A DNA stretch of 64,000 bases, from NCBI GenBank assembly GCA_900175165.2, contig FWWN02000703.1, positions 124,001 through 188,000 on the forward strand, written 5' to 3'. The stretch comes from Rhizomucor pusillus. Its lineage: Eukaryota > Mucoromycota > Mucoromycetes > Mucorales > Lichtheimiaceae. The notes beneath the pieces are model-generated. The model saw nothing but the letters and a program-made list of their open reading frames with translations, did not search any database and was not told where the DNA came from. This document shows positions 22,942-35,000 of the stretch, piece by piece; positions within the stretch are counted from its first letter, which is position 1; every line of letters begins with the position of its first letter. The translations under genes were made by a program, and so were the position numbers.

Positions 22942-25005
22942 CTAAATGACTTTAATGGATTGGAGTATTTTTACGCCGATTTCAAACTACACAGATATCA
23001 CGTTAGATATATACTAGTTCCTGCCTTCCTGACAGCCAACTTACACATGCAACAATAACAGCAATGATAATCAGGTAGATGATAATAAGCGTCTGATATT
23101 CTACACCGAAATTAGTCAAATGATCTCGAAGCATCGAGAGCAGATCGGAAATGACTTTGAGGCGATCGTTGAGGATCTTTGCACGCTGCGGTATCTCGAG
23201 ATAATCTAAAGCCCAATTTTTATTAGTAAAATATTCACTTACGCACGGGACTTTCTCTTTCGCCTTACCTCTGATTGCAACGTAAAGAGGCTGCAGAGCA
23301 GGTTCGGACCAGAATATCTCGGGGGTATCTGAAGGTATGTCAACAATTAACACCAGGGACCCTTTTTTCGGCTTTAAACTCGCACTCACCAAGAACATTG
23401 GACACCAAGTTAACATTCATGCGCAAGTTGAAGAGTTGTCCGTTAATCTTGGTGATCTCCACTCTATTCTTATCCAGTCGTCCTGTTTCCGCCATTTCTT
23501 TCGGTAGATGTTTCGTATCCTACATAAATGTTATTAACCGTACAGTAATTAAACATACGCACGTCTGCGGAGCGAACCTCGATCGTCTTGTCCATGATAT
23601 CCTCGTATCGAGCAAGCACTGCACTTTGTGACAATCCATGAGAGATAGTGAGCTTGATCATGTGATTGTGCGTCTTTAGAGTGATCATATCGTTGAAAAT
23701 GCGTGGCTTGACTTGAGAGGTATCATATTGAAAATGCATTTCCTCGATTTGCATATCTTCGTCAGGGTTGTCCCGGAATGGTGCAATAGAGAATTCAGCC
23801 AGGTCTTCCAGCATGAGGAGCTCCTGCGCACGCTGAAAATTCCAAAAAACAACGACGCCGTAATCGAAAATGAAAACTTCACCGCCCATAAACGGTGGAC
23901 GATGCGCCGACGGACTTTCCTTATCTTCTCGAGGGGTCATTGGAGCAGGAGGCGCTGGTGGCATCGTGTTAGTGTCTGCCAACGGCGTCGTCGGTGCAGA
24001 GAGAGTCTCGTAGTATTCATTCGGTTGCGGTGCTTCTAGCTCCTGATGTCCATTTGCAACGTTATCTTGTTTATCGGCCACCATAATATCCGTATCAAAT
24101 CCCGTTCGAAACGGGCCCATGGAGGGCGCGCTTGCTCTTCGAGATTGATGATCTGCCTCGTTCTCCTCTTCCCCATCATAGTACCGTTCTTGCTGCTGCT
24201 GCTGCTGCTGCTGTTCCTGCTGTCCTACTTCTTCCCTGATGTTTCCATGCGAAGCTCTGCGTGAATACGGCCGTCGTTTCTGTGATGATGACATTGATGG
24301 AACTTTGGCGTCATCTTGTTGGTAAGTGTCTTCATCTATATCCAGTTCTTCGTTGTCTGATATGCTCTGTGGACGCGGTGACGAGCTCCGTACACGAACA
24401 TTAAACAGATTCTCTTTGCCGGGACGTAGTGTGAGCAGTGGATAGTGGTACGCTGCATACAGACATTCGTCGTATAATCGGGGAGTAACGTGATGGTGTT
24501 GTCTCAGAAATGTCTTGAGACGATCAAGCTGGTATCCTTCGCCGGTGCAGTATGCTGCTACTCGCGGCAAATTCGCCATGTCACGTTCATCCTGTGTCAT
24601 GTGCTCTGCAGCTGTGCGATCTACAAACGGCCACTCGGAAGGCTGGGGTATAACGTGTTGCCGCTGCTGGTGGTGGTGGTGGTCCTCAGTTCGCCACCTT
24701 TCGGTCTCGTATGCAACCTGGTCGTGCTCACGCTCGCGGTACTCGTCGTCAGCACCCGCGGCACCAGCAAAAGGACTTTTGCCATGAAGCGGTATGTTCG
24801 GCTCTACGGATCGCGGCGGGAACAGAACAAGTTTCTGAGAGGTTTTAGTGCTTCGTACGGGTTGAGTGCCCTTTGGCCGCGTCGCAGCAGCACTCTCGAT
24901 CGCAGATGTAGTTCTCTTCGGAGGTAATTCCGGTAGCTGTGGTGTGTGCTTCAACACCTGCTTCGCGATTGCGGAAGCTGATGTACTTTGATTCGGCTTT
25001 GACAT
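22942..25005 (-). CDS. RMND1/DUF155-family membrane protein (Sif2/Sif3, Rmd1/Rmd8-like)
   Basis: Multi-exon gene with a long disordered N-terminal half and a conserved C-terminal DUF155 domain. The start is set at MSKPNQS (25005); an upstream in-frame Met at 25176 would add an unlikely leader. The region holds a poly-Gln tract of CAG codons (about 24190-24213) and a His/Gln-rich stretch. The conserved part includes YCTGEGYQLDRLKTFLRQH, VFIFDYGVVVFWNF, DMITLKTHNHMIKLTISHGL and NLRMNVNLVSNVLDTPEIFW. A hydrophobic helix near the end (YQTLIIIYLIIIAVIVAC) precedes a last exon ending KILQSIKVI. Family members act in organelle membranes or in meiosis (yeast RMD1/RMD8), but the molecular role is not settled. 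The gene is convergent with FKS, leaving 251 bp between stops. Confidence 0.85.
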
Positions 25006-25188
25006 GGGCGCAGGAATAGAATGCTCTTCTGCGCGAGAAAAAGCCCTCCCCCAAGACAAATTGAATTTTGCGCCCAAATTTTCATTGGCTGCTATGCACA
25101 AACTATGCAGAAAATGTCGCATACAACGCTGTATTGTAAGGGTATAATGTATTCGTCCTTTCTCTCTCTTTTTCATGCTTTCTTGCTT

Positions 25189-25996
25189 CTAATCCATCAT
25201 ATATATCCTTGATGCGACATCGTTCACTACCCAGTCCATGCCTTTAAGCAGATTTTCGCCCGTGACAGCACTGCAAGAAAATATGGCCCAGTGATGGTTA
25301 TGGATATCGTCCAGTCCCAGAGCCTGCAGTGGAATATGCATATTTAGTGCAAACCGCTCTGTTGGTTCTTCACGCAGAGAACTTACTACTCGCAACTCTT
25401 GTTCTGACAGCGCACCACTGAGATCTTGCTTGTTAGCGAACACAAGCAACGTTGCTCCTGCCAATCTCTATGTTTGCATGGTTACATGGGAATGTTTACG
25501 AAATAGAACTTAAAGACACCGTGGATACCTCTTCCTGCAGTAATTGTTTAAGCTCTTCTCTGCAATCAGATAATCGAAGTCGGTCGGCGGAATCGACTAC
25601 CCACACGAGAGCATCCGTCTGTTCAAAGTAGTTTCTCCAGTATGATCGTATAGATTTCTGTCCGCCGACATCCCAAATATTAAGCTTGTATCTATAGGTT
25701 TTTCTCTTAGAACCCTCTAGCTGTGGCGTGCGATAACAGTGGCAGGATATACCCATCATGCTCAAAGGTCTTGATGTTAAAGCCTAGAGTTGGGGAGATC
25801 GTGTCGATCGGCTCCCCATTGATCCGCTTTAAAATCGTCGTCTTGCCTGCATTGTCAAGACCACTTTATAAACAGTTACACATATATTTCAACCGTTGCT
25901 CTGCTATTCTCTTTTACTTTAAGCAACGTACAGCATCAGGATACGCATTTCACGCTCCTTGGTCCTAATCTTCTTTAGAATCGTCAATAGTCCCAT
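25189..25996 (-). CDS. ARL2: ARL2-type small GTPase (Alp41/Cin4 orthologue)
   Basis: Four or more exons encode an Arf-like GTPase of about 190 residues. In other eukaryotes ARL2 works with tubulin cofactors in tubulin folding and microtubule stability. Seen in order: N-terminal [21 protein letters not shown]-loop GLDNAGKTT (created by the first splice), [11 protein letters not shown] (switch I), [18 protein letters not shown] (switch II), NKQD, and a C-terminal [13 protein letters not shown]. Gly2 is present, as is usual in Arf relatives. [20 protein letters not shown] is the ARL2 type rather than ARF1 or ARL1. Its start lies 99 bp from the end of CWC2, on the same strand. Confidence 0.92.
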
Positions 25997-26095
25997 TGGC
26001 AAAGACTTTAGCGCAACAACGGAGTTGTCTGCTGCTAGAAACGTCAAATCCGTTTCCCCCCTCGAGTTTGTACCACATGAATCAAGCACCACATT

Positions 26096-27535
26096 TTATT
26101 CATCCTCATCTTCGCTGTCACTACCATAATTTGCCAACGTGCCTAATCCACCTGACGCCGACTTGCTTTCTGCTGGCTTTGTTGCCTGTGCTGGTCGCGA
26201 AAATTTCTTCAATGAATGTAGAACATTTTCAGGGATAATACCACCGGCTTTCTGAGTCGTCTGCTGGTTATTGGATACGTCTGTGCTGTATGCTTGATAA
26301 ACCTGTTGTTGTGGTGGTGGTTGGGCGTAGCCATATGCGGACATGTCCGTCTGTGTGTTTGTGTTTTCTGGGTAGTGTCCAATGTACAGTTGTTCTGTGT
26401 CTGCTTTGACTCTTTTGGCATCAGATTCGATCTCCTGCAAACCATCCTCGTCCAGCTCTCGTTTCAGTTGCGTGTATTCCACCGGTAACTCTGATTCGTA
26501 ATATTGCCGCAACATTTCTTCCGGATCTGGTGCTTCCTCTTGCTTGTTCTTTTCTTCCTCAGCTTCCTCTTTTTCTTTTCTTTGCAAAGCCTTTGCATCC
26601 ACTGTAGCCCATCTAATCATAACGTCAAGTTGGTGTCCTTGTCCTTTTTCTTCTTGCTCATCTTTTTTGCACTTGCTTACCGAACGTTTAGGATTTCATT
26701 GTTATCGAGACTTTGGTTCATCATAGCTTCTCTGGCGAATTCGGCATTCATTCTATTTTTATACGTGACAAAGGCGACACCTCTGTGCTCGAGAAGACGA
26801 ACTAATAAATTTTTCACGCTTAACTGCTGAATATATGCCTGCGTTCTGCACAAAGACTTACTCCTTTCGATTTCTCCAAATGCTCCAAAATGTTTTCGAA
26901 CTACTTCTTCCATATCATCTGTTGGAGCTACGCGACCCACATACAATGTCTTATTTTGTGAATTGAACGAGCCTACACCACCCATATCTTGACGGAACTC
27001 CCTGCGTGTGATTGTTAGATCTGTCGCTTTCTGATACATTGCATTATTGTTGCTGCTGCTGCTGCTGCTGTACGTACATGTATTTATCACGTCCAAAGCA
27101 ATCAATCGTCGTTTCCATTTCATCATTGTCAGTAGGTATCCGATGCCACATTGAGCATTTGGCTCCTTGCACGCACATTCCCTTTGCAAAGAACAGACAG
27201 AAATGCGCGTTGGGGTTTGTTGAGCCTGCCGTCTCTCCAGAATCTCGAGCGACATCACACTTGAAACCGGCACGCAAGCTAGTGAGAAAGATCTACCGTG
27301 AATACGGCAACAAAATATGGTATCTCGTTTAGAGAGAATTTATACCCTTTCTTACTCCAGTCTCTTTCTAATCCTTTCCATCGACTATGCCAAATGTTGT
27401 ACGTGCCTCCTTCAGGCCGTCTTTCACGTAGATATTCATCAAGAGTCGCTTGATCCACCTTTGAAGGTTGTCAGTTTGCCGTGCCACAAAACTCCATGTA
27501 GGATTCCTGCCTACCTGTCGACGAGCTGGAGCCAT
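26096..27535 (-). CDS. CWC2: Pre-mRNA-splicing factor CWC2
   Basis: Component of the NineTeen complex that contacts U6 snRNA and helps shape the spliceosome catalytic centre. Domains in order are an N-terminal motif GGTYNIWHSRWKG, a CCCH zinc finger (CDVARDSG followed by CLFFAKGMCVQGAKCSMWH), the linker DCFGRDKYM joined to EFRQDMGGVGSF, an RRM (KTLYVGRV and GVAFVTYKNRMNAEFA), and an acidic Gln-rich tail. The start MAPARRQ at 27535 is followed at once by an intron. The intron after DKYM begins next to a (CAG)n tract (about 27048-27073), which looks like poly-Gln coding if read through. It is divergent from the aminopeptidase gene, with only 105 bp between the two ATGs. Confidence 0.92.
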
Positions 27536-27640
27536 TGTAGTAAAGATCCTAGTACAGCAGCAGCAGAGGAGGGGAAAAAGGGTAAGCAGGCAGCCAGCGG
27601 AGATCAGTTCTACTCCATTTCCTTTTTTTGGTTCTTCCCT
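27536..27640. promoter_or_regulatory. 105-bp bidirectional promoter, CWC2 / methionine aminopeptidase
   Basis: The ATG of CWC2 (-, 27535) and the ATG chosen for the aminopeptidase (+, 27641) are 105 bp apart. The interval must contain both start regions unless one gene uses an upstream exon. It holds a short CAG-rich stretch and a T-rich run, but no clear TATA box. Confidence 0.5.
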
Positions 27641-29062
27641 ATGCGAGCATCAACCTGCCTGCTGCACCGCAATGCTGCTGCGAGAATCCTTGCAACAACT
27701 CCGGGGACAAAATGTATAAATCGCATGCTGCTGCATACAATGAGCTGCGTCTCTTCACCGAGAAGCAACGCAGCAGCAACAAGCGGCCTGAGAAGACATG
27801 TTCGACCTACCAGCCGCTGGGGAAGCTTTGAACGTCTCGTACCTGCTTCGTTTGCACCCGTAGACGTTAGTCAGTTGCCACGGAACGAAATACCCGCGAA
27901 CATAAAGAAACCTTCATATGCTGACACTCGAGGAGGATCCGACTGGGATTCAGGCGAGATCTCGTTTGTTCAATCGGACGACTTGCCAGCCTTTGAAAGA
28001 GCATGTAAACTCGCTGCCGAGATATTGCAGCAAGGTGGCAAACTATGCCAGGTACTTTTAGGAGACTTGGTTGTAAGCCATAACAATATTAAAATCTCTT
28101 TTTCCAAACAGGAAGGAGTTACGACTGAACATATCGATAAAGTACTCCACGATGCAATTATCTCCAGGAACGCATACCCATCCCCGCTCAATTACATGGG
28201 CTTTCCGAAAAGCGTATGTACTTCTGTGAATAATGTGATTGCACACGGAATACCGGACGAGTAAGGATGACTAATATATCTGCTCGTTGTGGCATGCCAA
28301 TAACTCTAACGTTGCTTTACAGTCGACCGTTGCAAAATGGAGATATTGTAAATATTGACGTAACTGTATTCCTTGACGGATTCCATGGAGATACATCGGC
28401 TACGTTCATGGTCGGCGATGTAGATGAATGCGGAAAAACTCTGGTGCAAGTGACAAATGAGTGCTTAGACCAGGCAATCAAGATATGCGGTCCTGATGTA
28501 CCTTTCCAAGAAATCGGACGAATTATCAGGTGCGTATTTATACGCAATATTTGCGCGACATCACCCAGGATAAGTCTAATAGATATCAGTACGCATGCAG
28601 CTAACAATGGCTTCACGGTGTCATCCGAGCTATCTGGCCATGGAATTGGAAGGCAATTCCACAGCTTACCTTTGATCTACCATCATGGTGAGAATCCGTT
28701 AATGGATCACTTCATATACTCCAAATTATAACAGAAAAAATGCATCTAGTAAATCAAGAGCCTGGTGAAATGAAAGAGGGCATGGCTTTCACGATAGAGG
28801 TATAGTGTAGTTGAAGTAAAATCAGGCGGATCGAGCTATCACATACTAATTATATACACAGCCGATCCTTTGTCAAGGGTCACCTATGGGAATAATGTGG
28901 CCTGATCAATGGACGATCAGTACAGTCGATGGAGGAAGGAGTGCACAAGCTGAACATACGGTAAATATTCCATCGTAACTTGGTTTGCAGTACAGCCATT
29001 GTAACCGGGATCCCTTTTAGATCATCATCACTGATACAGGAGCTCGTATCCTCACTCTTTAG
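27641..29062 (+). CDS. Methionine aminopeptidase type I, probably mitochondrial
   Basis: Multi-exon M24-family metalloprotease that removes initiator Met. The metal ligands are visible: two Asp in NIDVTVFLDGFHGDTS, His in SGHGIGRQFH, Glu in FTIEPI and Glu in AEHT. The N-terminus (MRASTCLLHRNAAARI) is rich in Arg, Ser and Ala without acidic residues, like a mitochondrial targeting peptide, and there is no N-terminal zinc-finger region of the cytosolic MAP1. The core begins around WGSFERLVPASF. Final exon: IIITDTGARILTL then TAG. Mitochondrial placement is inference from the leader. Confidence 0.9.
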
Positions 29063-29657
29063 AATATTCTTTGTATTATTATTGTAGGATCAAGTTACAT
29101 AAAAATAAGAAACTCTTCCTTTACTGAATCCAAACATGCTGTGCTATTATTGTAAACTTTCAGGTGTCATTAAACTGTAATAGATAAAAGATAGATAGCG
29201 ATACAGTGTCGTGTGCTGTTTTTGATGGTATTGTGAGTGCTTGTGACAAGGTATCGTAGTGACGGTGAAGGTGGTGGTGATGGTGAAGATAAGCTTCCCA
29301 TCTTTTTTCCTATTTGCGACGACCAAGTCTAGCGAGTTTCCGCGAGATTTGATCAATGACGCCGCCGATCGCTGCCAGTGGAACCATGAATACGCCACAG
29401 CATCTGCATCGCGTCGCAGCGGTCGATTCTCCTGCCGATGTGAATGGTTCTTGCGTTGGGCCTTCGCTTGTCATAGAGTGATCGTAAAAGGGAACAGGCG
29501 GAAACTTCCTTAGTACCCCTGTGTTTCCGCGCACGTGCAAAGCAATGCGGGCGGAAGTTTGGTCGAACACCCTGCAATATACAAGCCAAAGCAAAGCAAA
29601 GTAAAACATCACTGAAGACAAATACATGTAATGTTTCAAATATCCAAGAAATCTAGT
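29063..29657. other. Intergenic between two convergent genes, with one doubtful small ORF
   Basis: 3' flanks of the aminopeptidase (+) and CoA-transferase (-). A minus-strand frame at 29310-29639 (109 codons) contains CRCC and a short hydrophobic segment. It has no recognised domain or splice partner, so it is not called as a gene. Confidence 0.4.
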
Positions 29658-31686
29658 CTATTTTTCATGTGTGCCTACGACACCTTCCTTGGTTAGAGAC
29701 TCGATTTCACTATCTTGGAGTCCCAGGTAAGTCTTGAGGACTTCAGCAGTGTGCTGTCCCAAATCAGGGCCTACAATGCATACAGACAGTTAATATATAC
29801 GTCGTGAAGATATCGCGTTGCGCAGCATCCACTTACCTGCCCATCTGGTTTCTCCAGGCGTAGTGTGAAGAATAGGTGTCATGCCAGGAACCTACGTGTT
29901 TTCCTTTGTGAATACTGCAACAATTGTGCTGCCCGCCAAAACAATACATACCTTTAATTCCCATCCACGGCCTTCTTCTTTGGTGCCTACAGTAACTTTT
30001 TCGATCATGCCTCGTGCGTTGATGTGTTCATCTTGGACAATATCTTTTGCGCTGTATATTTTTCCAGCTGGCACGGACGCTGTCTCCAATGTCTGCAGCA
30101 CCTGGTCGGGAGTTCTGGTGCTCGTCCATTCCGCTGCAAGGCAAAGTATTAATATCGGCTTGACTTGCTGAAAGATATAGCTGTAATATTTACCAATCGC
30201 GCCGTCAATTTCTTCTTGAGCCTTTACGCGATCTGCATTGGTTTCGTATTTTTCACCAATCTACAACAGACATAGACCGAGCTTGCATCAGAAACAGACA
30301 TCGATATTGTGATAATATCGTTTTGGCTTTACCAAATCTTCACGACCAATTGCTGTCATTAGGCGTCGATAAATACTGTCACCGTTTCCGCCAATGATCA
30401 CCCAATCTCCTCCAAGACACGGATATGTGTTGGTAGGGACAACGCCTGTAACAGTGGTTCCGGACGGTTCTCGAATCTGTTTTCCCAAGTAGCAACAAGG
30501 GTCATGAAACTCGGTCTGAAGGACGTGACTCTAGTAAACCTCCTTACCACCTGCTTTCGATCGTATTCCGGAATGATACTCTCCATCATATTTAATACAC
30601 TCTCGTAAATAGAAACATCGACCACTTGACCGCGATTCTGCAACTTGTTCCGACTCAAAAGACCCAGAACAACACCAAACGCTGCGTGCAAGCCGGCCAG
30701 GGAGTCACCCAAACTCAAGTTTGGTCTGACGGGAGGCATGCCAGGAATACCATTGACATATCGAAAACCGCCCATGCCTTCGCAGACGGATGCAAACCCA
30801 GGCCGCTTCGAGTAAGGACCCGTTTGGCCGTAGCCTGAAATACGCGTGTATATCAATCCAGGATTCGTCTTGTAAAGCTCATCTAAAGATAACCTATTAT
30901 TAAGTGACAATAGATCTTGCGTGTATATACTTGCCTGGTCCGAGACCCCATTTTTCCATGGTCCCAGGTTTGAAGTTTTCAATAAGCACATCGACCTCCT
31001 GCGCCATTTGCTTGACAAGCTGGCGTCCCTTTTCGGTTCTCAAATCAATGCAGACAGATTTCTTGTTTCTGCCGAGACTGCGGAACCAGGGACTTTGCCC
31101 ATCCAAATCTAACTGACGCCATTTACGCAGAGGATCGCCGATCTTGGGAGGCTCCACTTTAATCTGATTCAGGTAAAATCAGGCATCGTTTTCTCAGAGG
31201 TATATCTAAGAATAATACAACTTACCACATCTATTCATCAATCGATGGATAGATGATGAAATTCACCCAGTCAATGTAGGATTGAGCAATCGTATTTAGA
31301 TATATCGCTTACCGGCGCCGTAGTACCTAGCAAGGGGAAATGTCAAGAACTCAACCGATACAGCATCGCATCAATGTATCAGGCTTACCCGAGCACCGAG
31401 CCACAGAATGGACCGGCAATAAGCTAGATGAATATGTGCATATATATCTCGATAATTGAAAATGAATAGATTGGCAACAAGTAGGATTGTAGTACCTGGC
31501 CAAGTTCCAACACGCGCACTCCGTCCAGGGGTTTCACAGGCGACGATTGAGTTGCCAAGTTACGTGCGACTACACGAGGCAGATTCAATGTAACTTGACA
31601 AACATCGATTAGTTTTCTGACATGGTCTCCATTTCATTTTCATCCTGGAAGTGCTTACGAGTTGCAGCTTTTCGTGTTGAAAGCAT
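29658..31686 (-). CDS. CaiB/BaiF family CoA-transferase (SUGCT-like, mitochondrial leader)
   Basis: Class III CoA-transferase, likely moving CoA between carboxylic acids; the SUGCT group uses succinyl-CoA and glutarate. The leader MLSTRKAATR looks mitochondrial. Core blocks are PLDGVRVLELGQ, LIAGPFCGSVLG, YYGADVIKVEPP, GDPLRKW, RNKKSVCIDLRTEKGR, DVLIENFKPGTMEKWGLG, RISGYGQTGPY and a GDSLAGLHAAFG motif holding the conserved Asp. The 5' half is cut into very small exons. Those at 31389-31423 (35 nt), 31313-31326 (14 nt) and 31226-31230 (5 nt) follow each other, each with GT-AG introns of 62, 82 and 62 nt. All join in frame to give LIAGPFCGSVLGYYGADVIK. The substrate cannot be told from sequence alone. 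Confidence 0.88.
31226..31230 (-). other. 5-nt microexon of the CoA-transferase gene
   Basis: On the minus strand, an acceptor ending ATAG is followed by ATGTG and then GTAAGTTG. Inclusion turns GCC-G plus AT-GTG plus ATT-AAA into A-D-V-I-K, matching the family motif GADVIK-EPP. Flanking introns are 82 nt and 62 nt. Confidence 0.8.
31313..31326 (-). other. 14-nt microexon of the CoA-transferase gene
   Basis: On the minus strand, TTGCTAG precedes GTACTACGGCGCCG, which is followed by GTAAGC. It encodes the YYGA of the conserved LGYYGADVIK block and is needed to keep frame. The upstream intron is 62 nt. Confidence 0.85.
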
Positions 31687-32075
31687 TGCCAAGTTCGGAA
31701 AACAGCGAATGGATGCGTTTCTTCCAATCAAATCATTCCCATGAATCGAATAGATCTGCTGTATCGGCCAATCGACACTGAAAATCAGTGTTACACATCA
31801 AGATCTTTTTACGTTTTGATGACAGGCTGACATGGAAAGAGTGTAAAATCGCACGTTTTATTGAGAAAGATCGTTCATCGAGAGCAAACATATTTTGGTT
31901 AGATCTAAGATTTTCTTAAAGAAGCAATGGATCTGCAGAATAAAATATAGCTATTGGCGAAAAATGATTCTCGGATAAAGGTTCAAGACAACAAAAATTA
32001 CAATGTATTTTGATGATGATTAAGATTAACAACATTATAAAAGATGATTTAAAAAATGTATAGTAACAGTAAAAT
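31687..32075. other. Intergenic, AT-rich
   Basis: Upstream region of the CoA-transferase and 3' flank of the BRE4-like gene. No further feature was seen. Confidence 0.5.
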
Positions 32076-35000
32076 TTAAATATGAGCATCGATGCGTCTT
32101 GCCCTATCGGCAAACTTGCTCTCGCCAACAATGTATTTTACGAGATCATTGAGATGCTCCAGTTCTTCAATGATTTCTTCCGTACAACTTGCCATAGCGA
32201 ACCAGCAAATATTCTTGTACTGCACCCATTTGTCAGGATTCGGCACCTTTTTCCTTCGGTATCGTATTAAACGTAGGCGTGCCGCGCGTGCGGATGGTAT
32301 ATACGCTGGGAATGGAATCTTGGACTTTAAAGATCTATAAACAGACGCGGATGAGAATCTCGTCGTCGTCACTTCCACAATTGCAGGTATATATACGTAC
32401 GCTTGAAGGGTATAAAAGTTCAGGATCACGGCAGCCGTCTGTTGTTGTTTTGGATTATTGGTGGTGAGATACAGACATCCCAGCTTGTTCTTGCGTTTCG
32501 ACTACTTACCATATCGCGACGGAGCTGGTTGTACTCGGGGAAAGTGATATTCTTCTTGACAGAATCAGGCATGGCGGTGAGCGCTGTGCGCATAGAAAGC
32601 ATTCTGTCAAGTAAATTTCGCAGCGCGACTATCATTTCCCGATAAAATGCTTTAGGAAACGGTCCCTTCAACCTTGGCTCGTGATCCGTAAGGTCTAAAA
32701 GTACAGCAGCTGCGTCGATCGTCTTTTGGATCTTGGCTTCGATTTTTTGAACCCGCTTAATATCCTCTTGCGATGGCGGGTTATTCGAGTCGTGGTACAG
32801 AAAAGTGCCCGTCAGGTACCCGAAATAGTCACCAAGCTCGCCGATGATGCCGGCTATGGATTTGCGCACAGCATGCCGGGCAACGAACGGCCATATCATC
32901 CTATAGGGCATACATGTAAGCAAATGTTTTCAAAAATGATCAACTTTTTGGTTCGCTTACCAGTTGAGAGAAACTGCTACCAAAACACCGACAACAACCG
33001 TCGCTGTACGTTTCCTGGAAAATGAGTGAGTAAACATCCGTCTTATCGATTTGCTTAGGTAGACTGCAATAGATAGGTACTTACCATACGGTATGAGCGA
33101 TCGGTTCGTTGGGAGGGTGGACGTATCGACTTATCGCGACAGCCATGTATGTCAATAGCACGACGATGCCGATTTTGTTGTATGTACTAGCAAGGTGTAT
33201 GTAGAAGAAAGGTATCGCTGGTGTATTGATCGTAAGCACAAATCAAATATCACAGTAGCAAATATAGTGAAAACTTACAAAGCAGTACTCCAAAGGTAGC
33301 TAACAGATAAGGGCTGCCACCGTTTGCTTCCAACGCTGCCCATCCCACGAAACCACCTAGCAGCGTACCAATGACTCTCCAGAAACTTGCTTGCCAAGTG
33401 CCTCCACTGTTGCCAAATTTTTGCTAGTTGGTAAACGCTGGATTCCTTCATCGGATACAAATTACCTCGTAGGATTCATGATAGCAATAATTGTCATACA
33501 TGCCCATTGTCCACGCACGCTTTCGTACCAAGCCGTGGATGAGGGTATAAACGCAGGCAAGGACAGCACTGACACTGCCACGGCCATCTTGAGAGCAGAT
33601 CGAAACTCGTACGTCTTGAAATATTGCAGCCTGACCCAAAGTCCATATCGCATCCTCAGAAATATCGGCGGTTTCGGTGCTATTTCCTGTTCTTCTCCTT
33701 GTTCTTTCTCTGAGAAAGCCTTTTCGATGTCTGCGGGTGCAGCTTTTTGACGTTTTCGACTGGCAAGCGTTCCTTCGGTCAATGTGGGCAATGTCCCCGT
33801 ATTTTCAGCTACAGGGCTGCTGCTGGCTTTCGACGAAGCAGCCATGGATGAAATCCGGCGCCGTGATCCTGTCGATCGCGTCGTCTCAATGGTTTCGGCC
33901 CGCGTAAGACGATACTCGTCCTCGTAATCGGTCTTCTTGTTCTCCTTGGGCATAGCCATTTCCAAACTGGCTGTATATAAGAATATTAAGGTGAGAAAAG
34001 AGAAGAAAACCAAAGATTATTCATTTGCTCCAATCTACTTGCCTAGGGAATAACCTCCTTTATCTCGCACGCTCTGATGGTTGATGGAGCTAGCCCATTT
34101 CTTCCACCACTTTGTCGTGAGCTGTGGCATATAGAAATGCTTTCCCTTGCGAGACGACCGGATTTTGTCCATATTCTCGGCCATGCTCTCGAGTTCGTTC
34201 GCCACTTCACGCAGTGAGAATATAAAGAAGAAGACCAGAAACAGCTCTTCACGCAGCCCAAGGTCAAGCGTCTCGCTACCGAGTTTCTTTCGGTTAAGAT
34301 GATACAGCGTCCGCATTCTTTCGTGCTCGCTTTCATCGAAATTCTTGATAGCTTTGTGCATAATTACTGCGCAGTTGCATTCGTTCGGTTCGTGACGCCG
34401 TCCATTTTCCTTGTTTACTGTTACAACATTTGCTTGTGCAGCCGGTTTTTTCTTCAGCTTGAGCAAATGCCTAATATATGCCACCCAGGTTTCACGGATC
34501 GATATATCGTTTTCATCATCCATATCTAGTTCAACAGCGATGCTGTGATTAATACAATCCAGCACTGCAGCGCACTCCTTTGATAACTGCATCAGCGGGT
34601 CTCTGAGGCTTTCAAGGTACGTAATGAGCAGCTCGCCGTCGCCGTGCTCGATCTGTCGGTTGGCTTTTGCCGGCGGTTTGGGGACGGTACCGCTCAGTCG
34701 CGTGAGTTTGAGGAACGAGCGCAAAGACGATACAGACTTTTGGTTTTCCTCCTCGTCAAACGAGTTGCGACGGGACCCAGCGCGTGAGTTGGGGCGAGAG
34801 TTTTGCGGACTCGTGGCGTATTTGCCGCCGCTCTGGCAATATTCGCCTGCTGCGAGCATGGCAGCTTTACGCAAACGCATCTCGTCTTCGCTGTCTATCC
34901 AGCGCAGACTCGAAGTTTTCTTATTACAGTTGCCTTCGTCGTTGGGTTCCGTAGGATGTTGGGGAGTTTCTGTCGCTTGCATTTCTGTTTCTCGCTCCAG

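Noticed and set aside
29310..29639. Minus-strand 109-codon ORF with a CRCC motif and a short hydrophobic stretch
   Set aside because: It lies between two 3' ends and matches no known family. Too weak to call without expression data.
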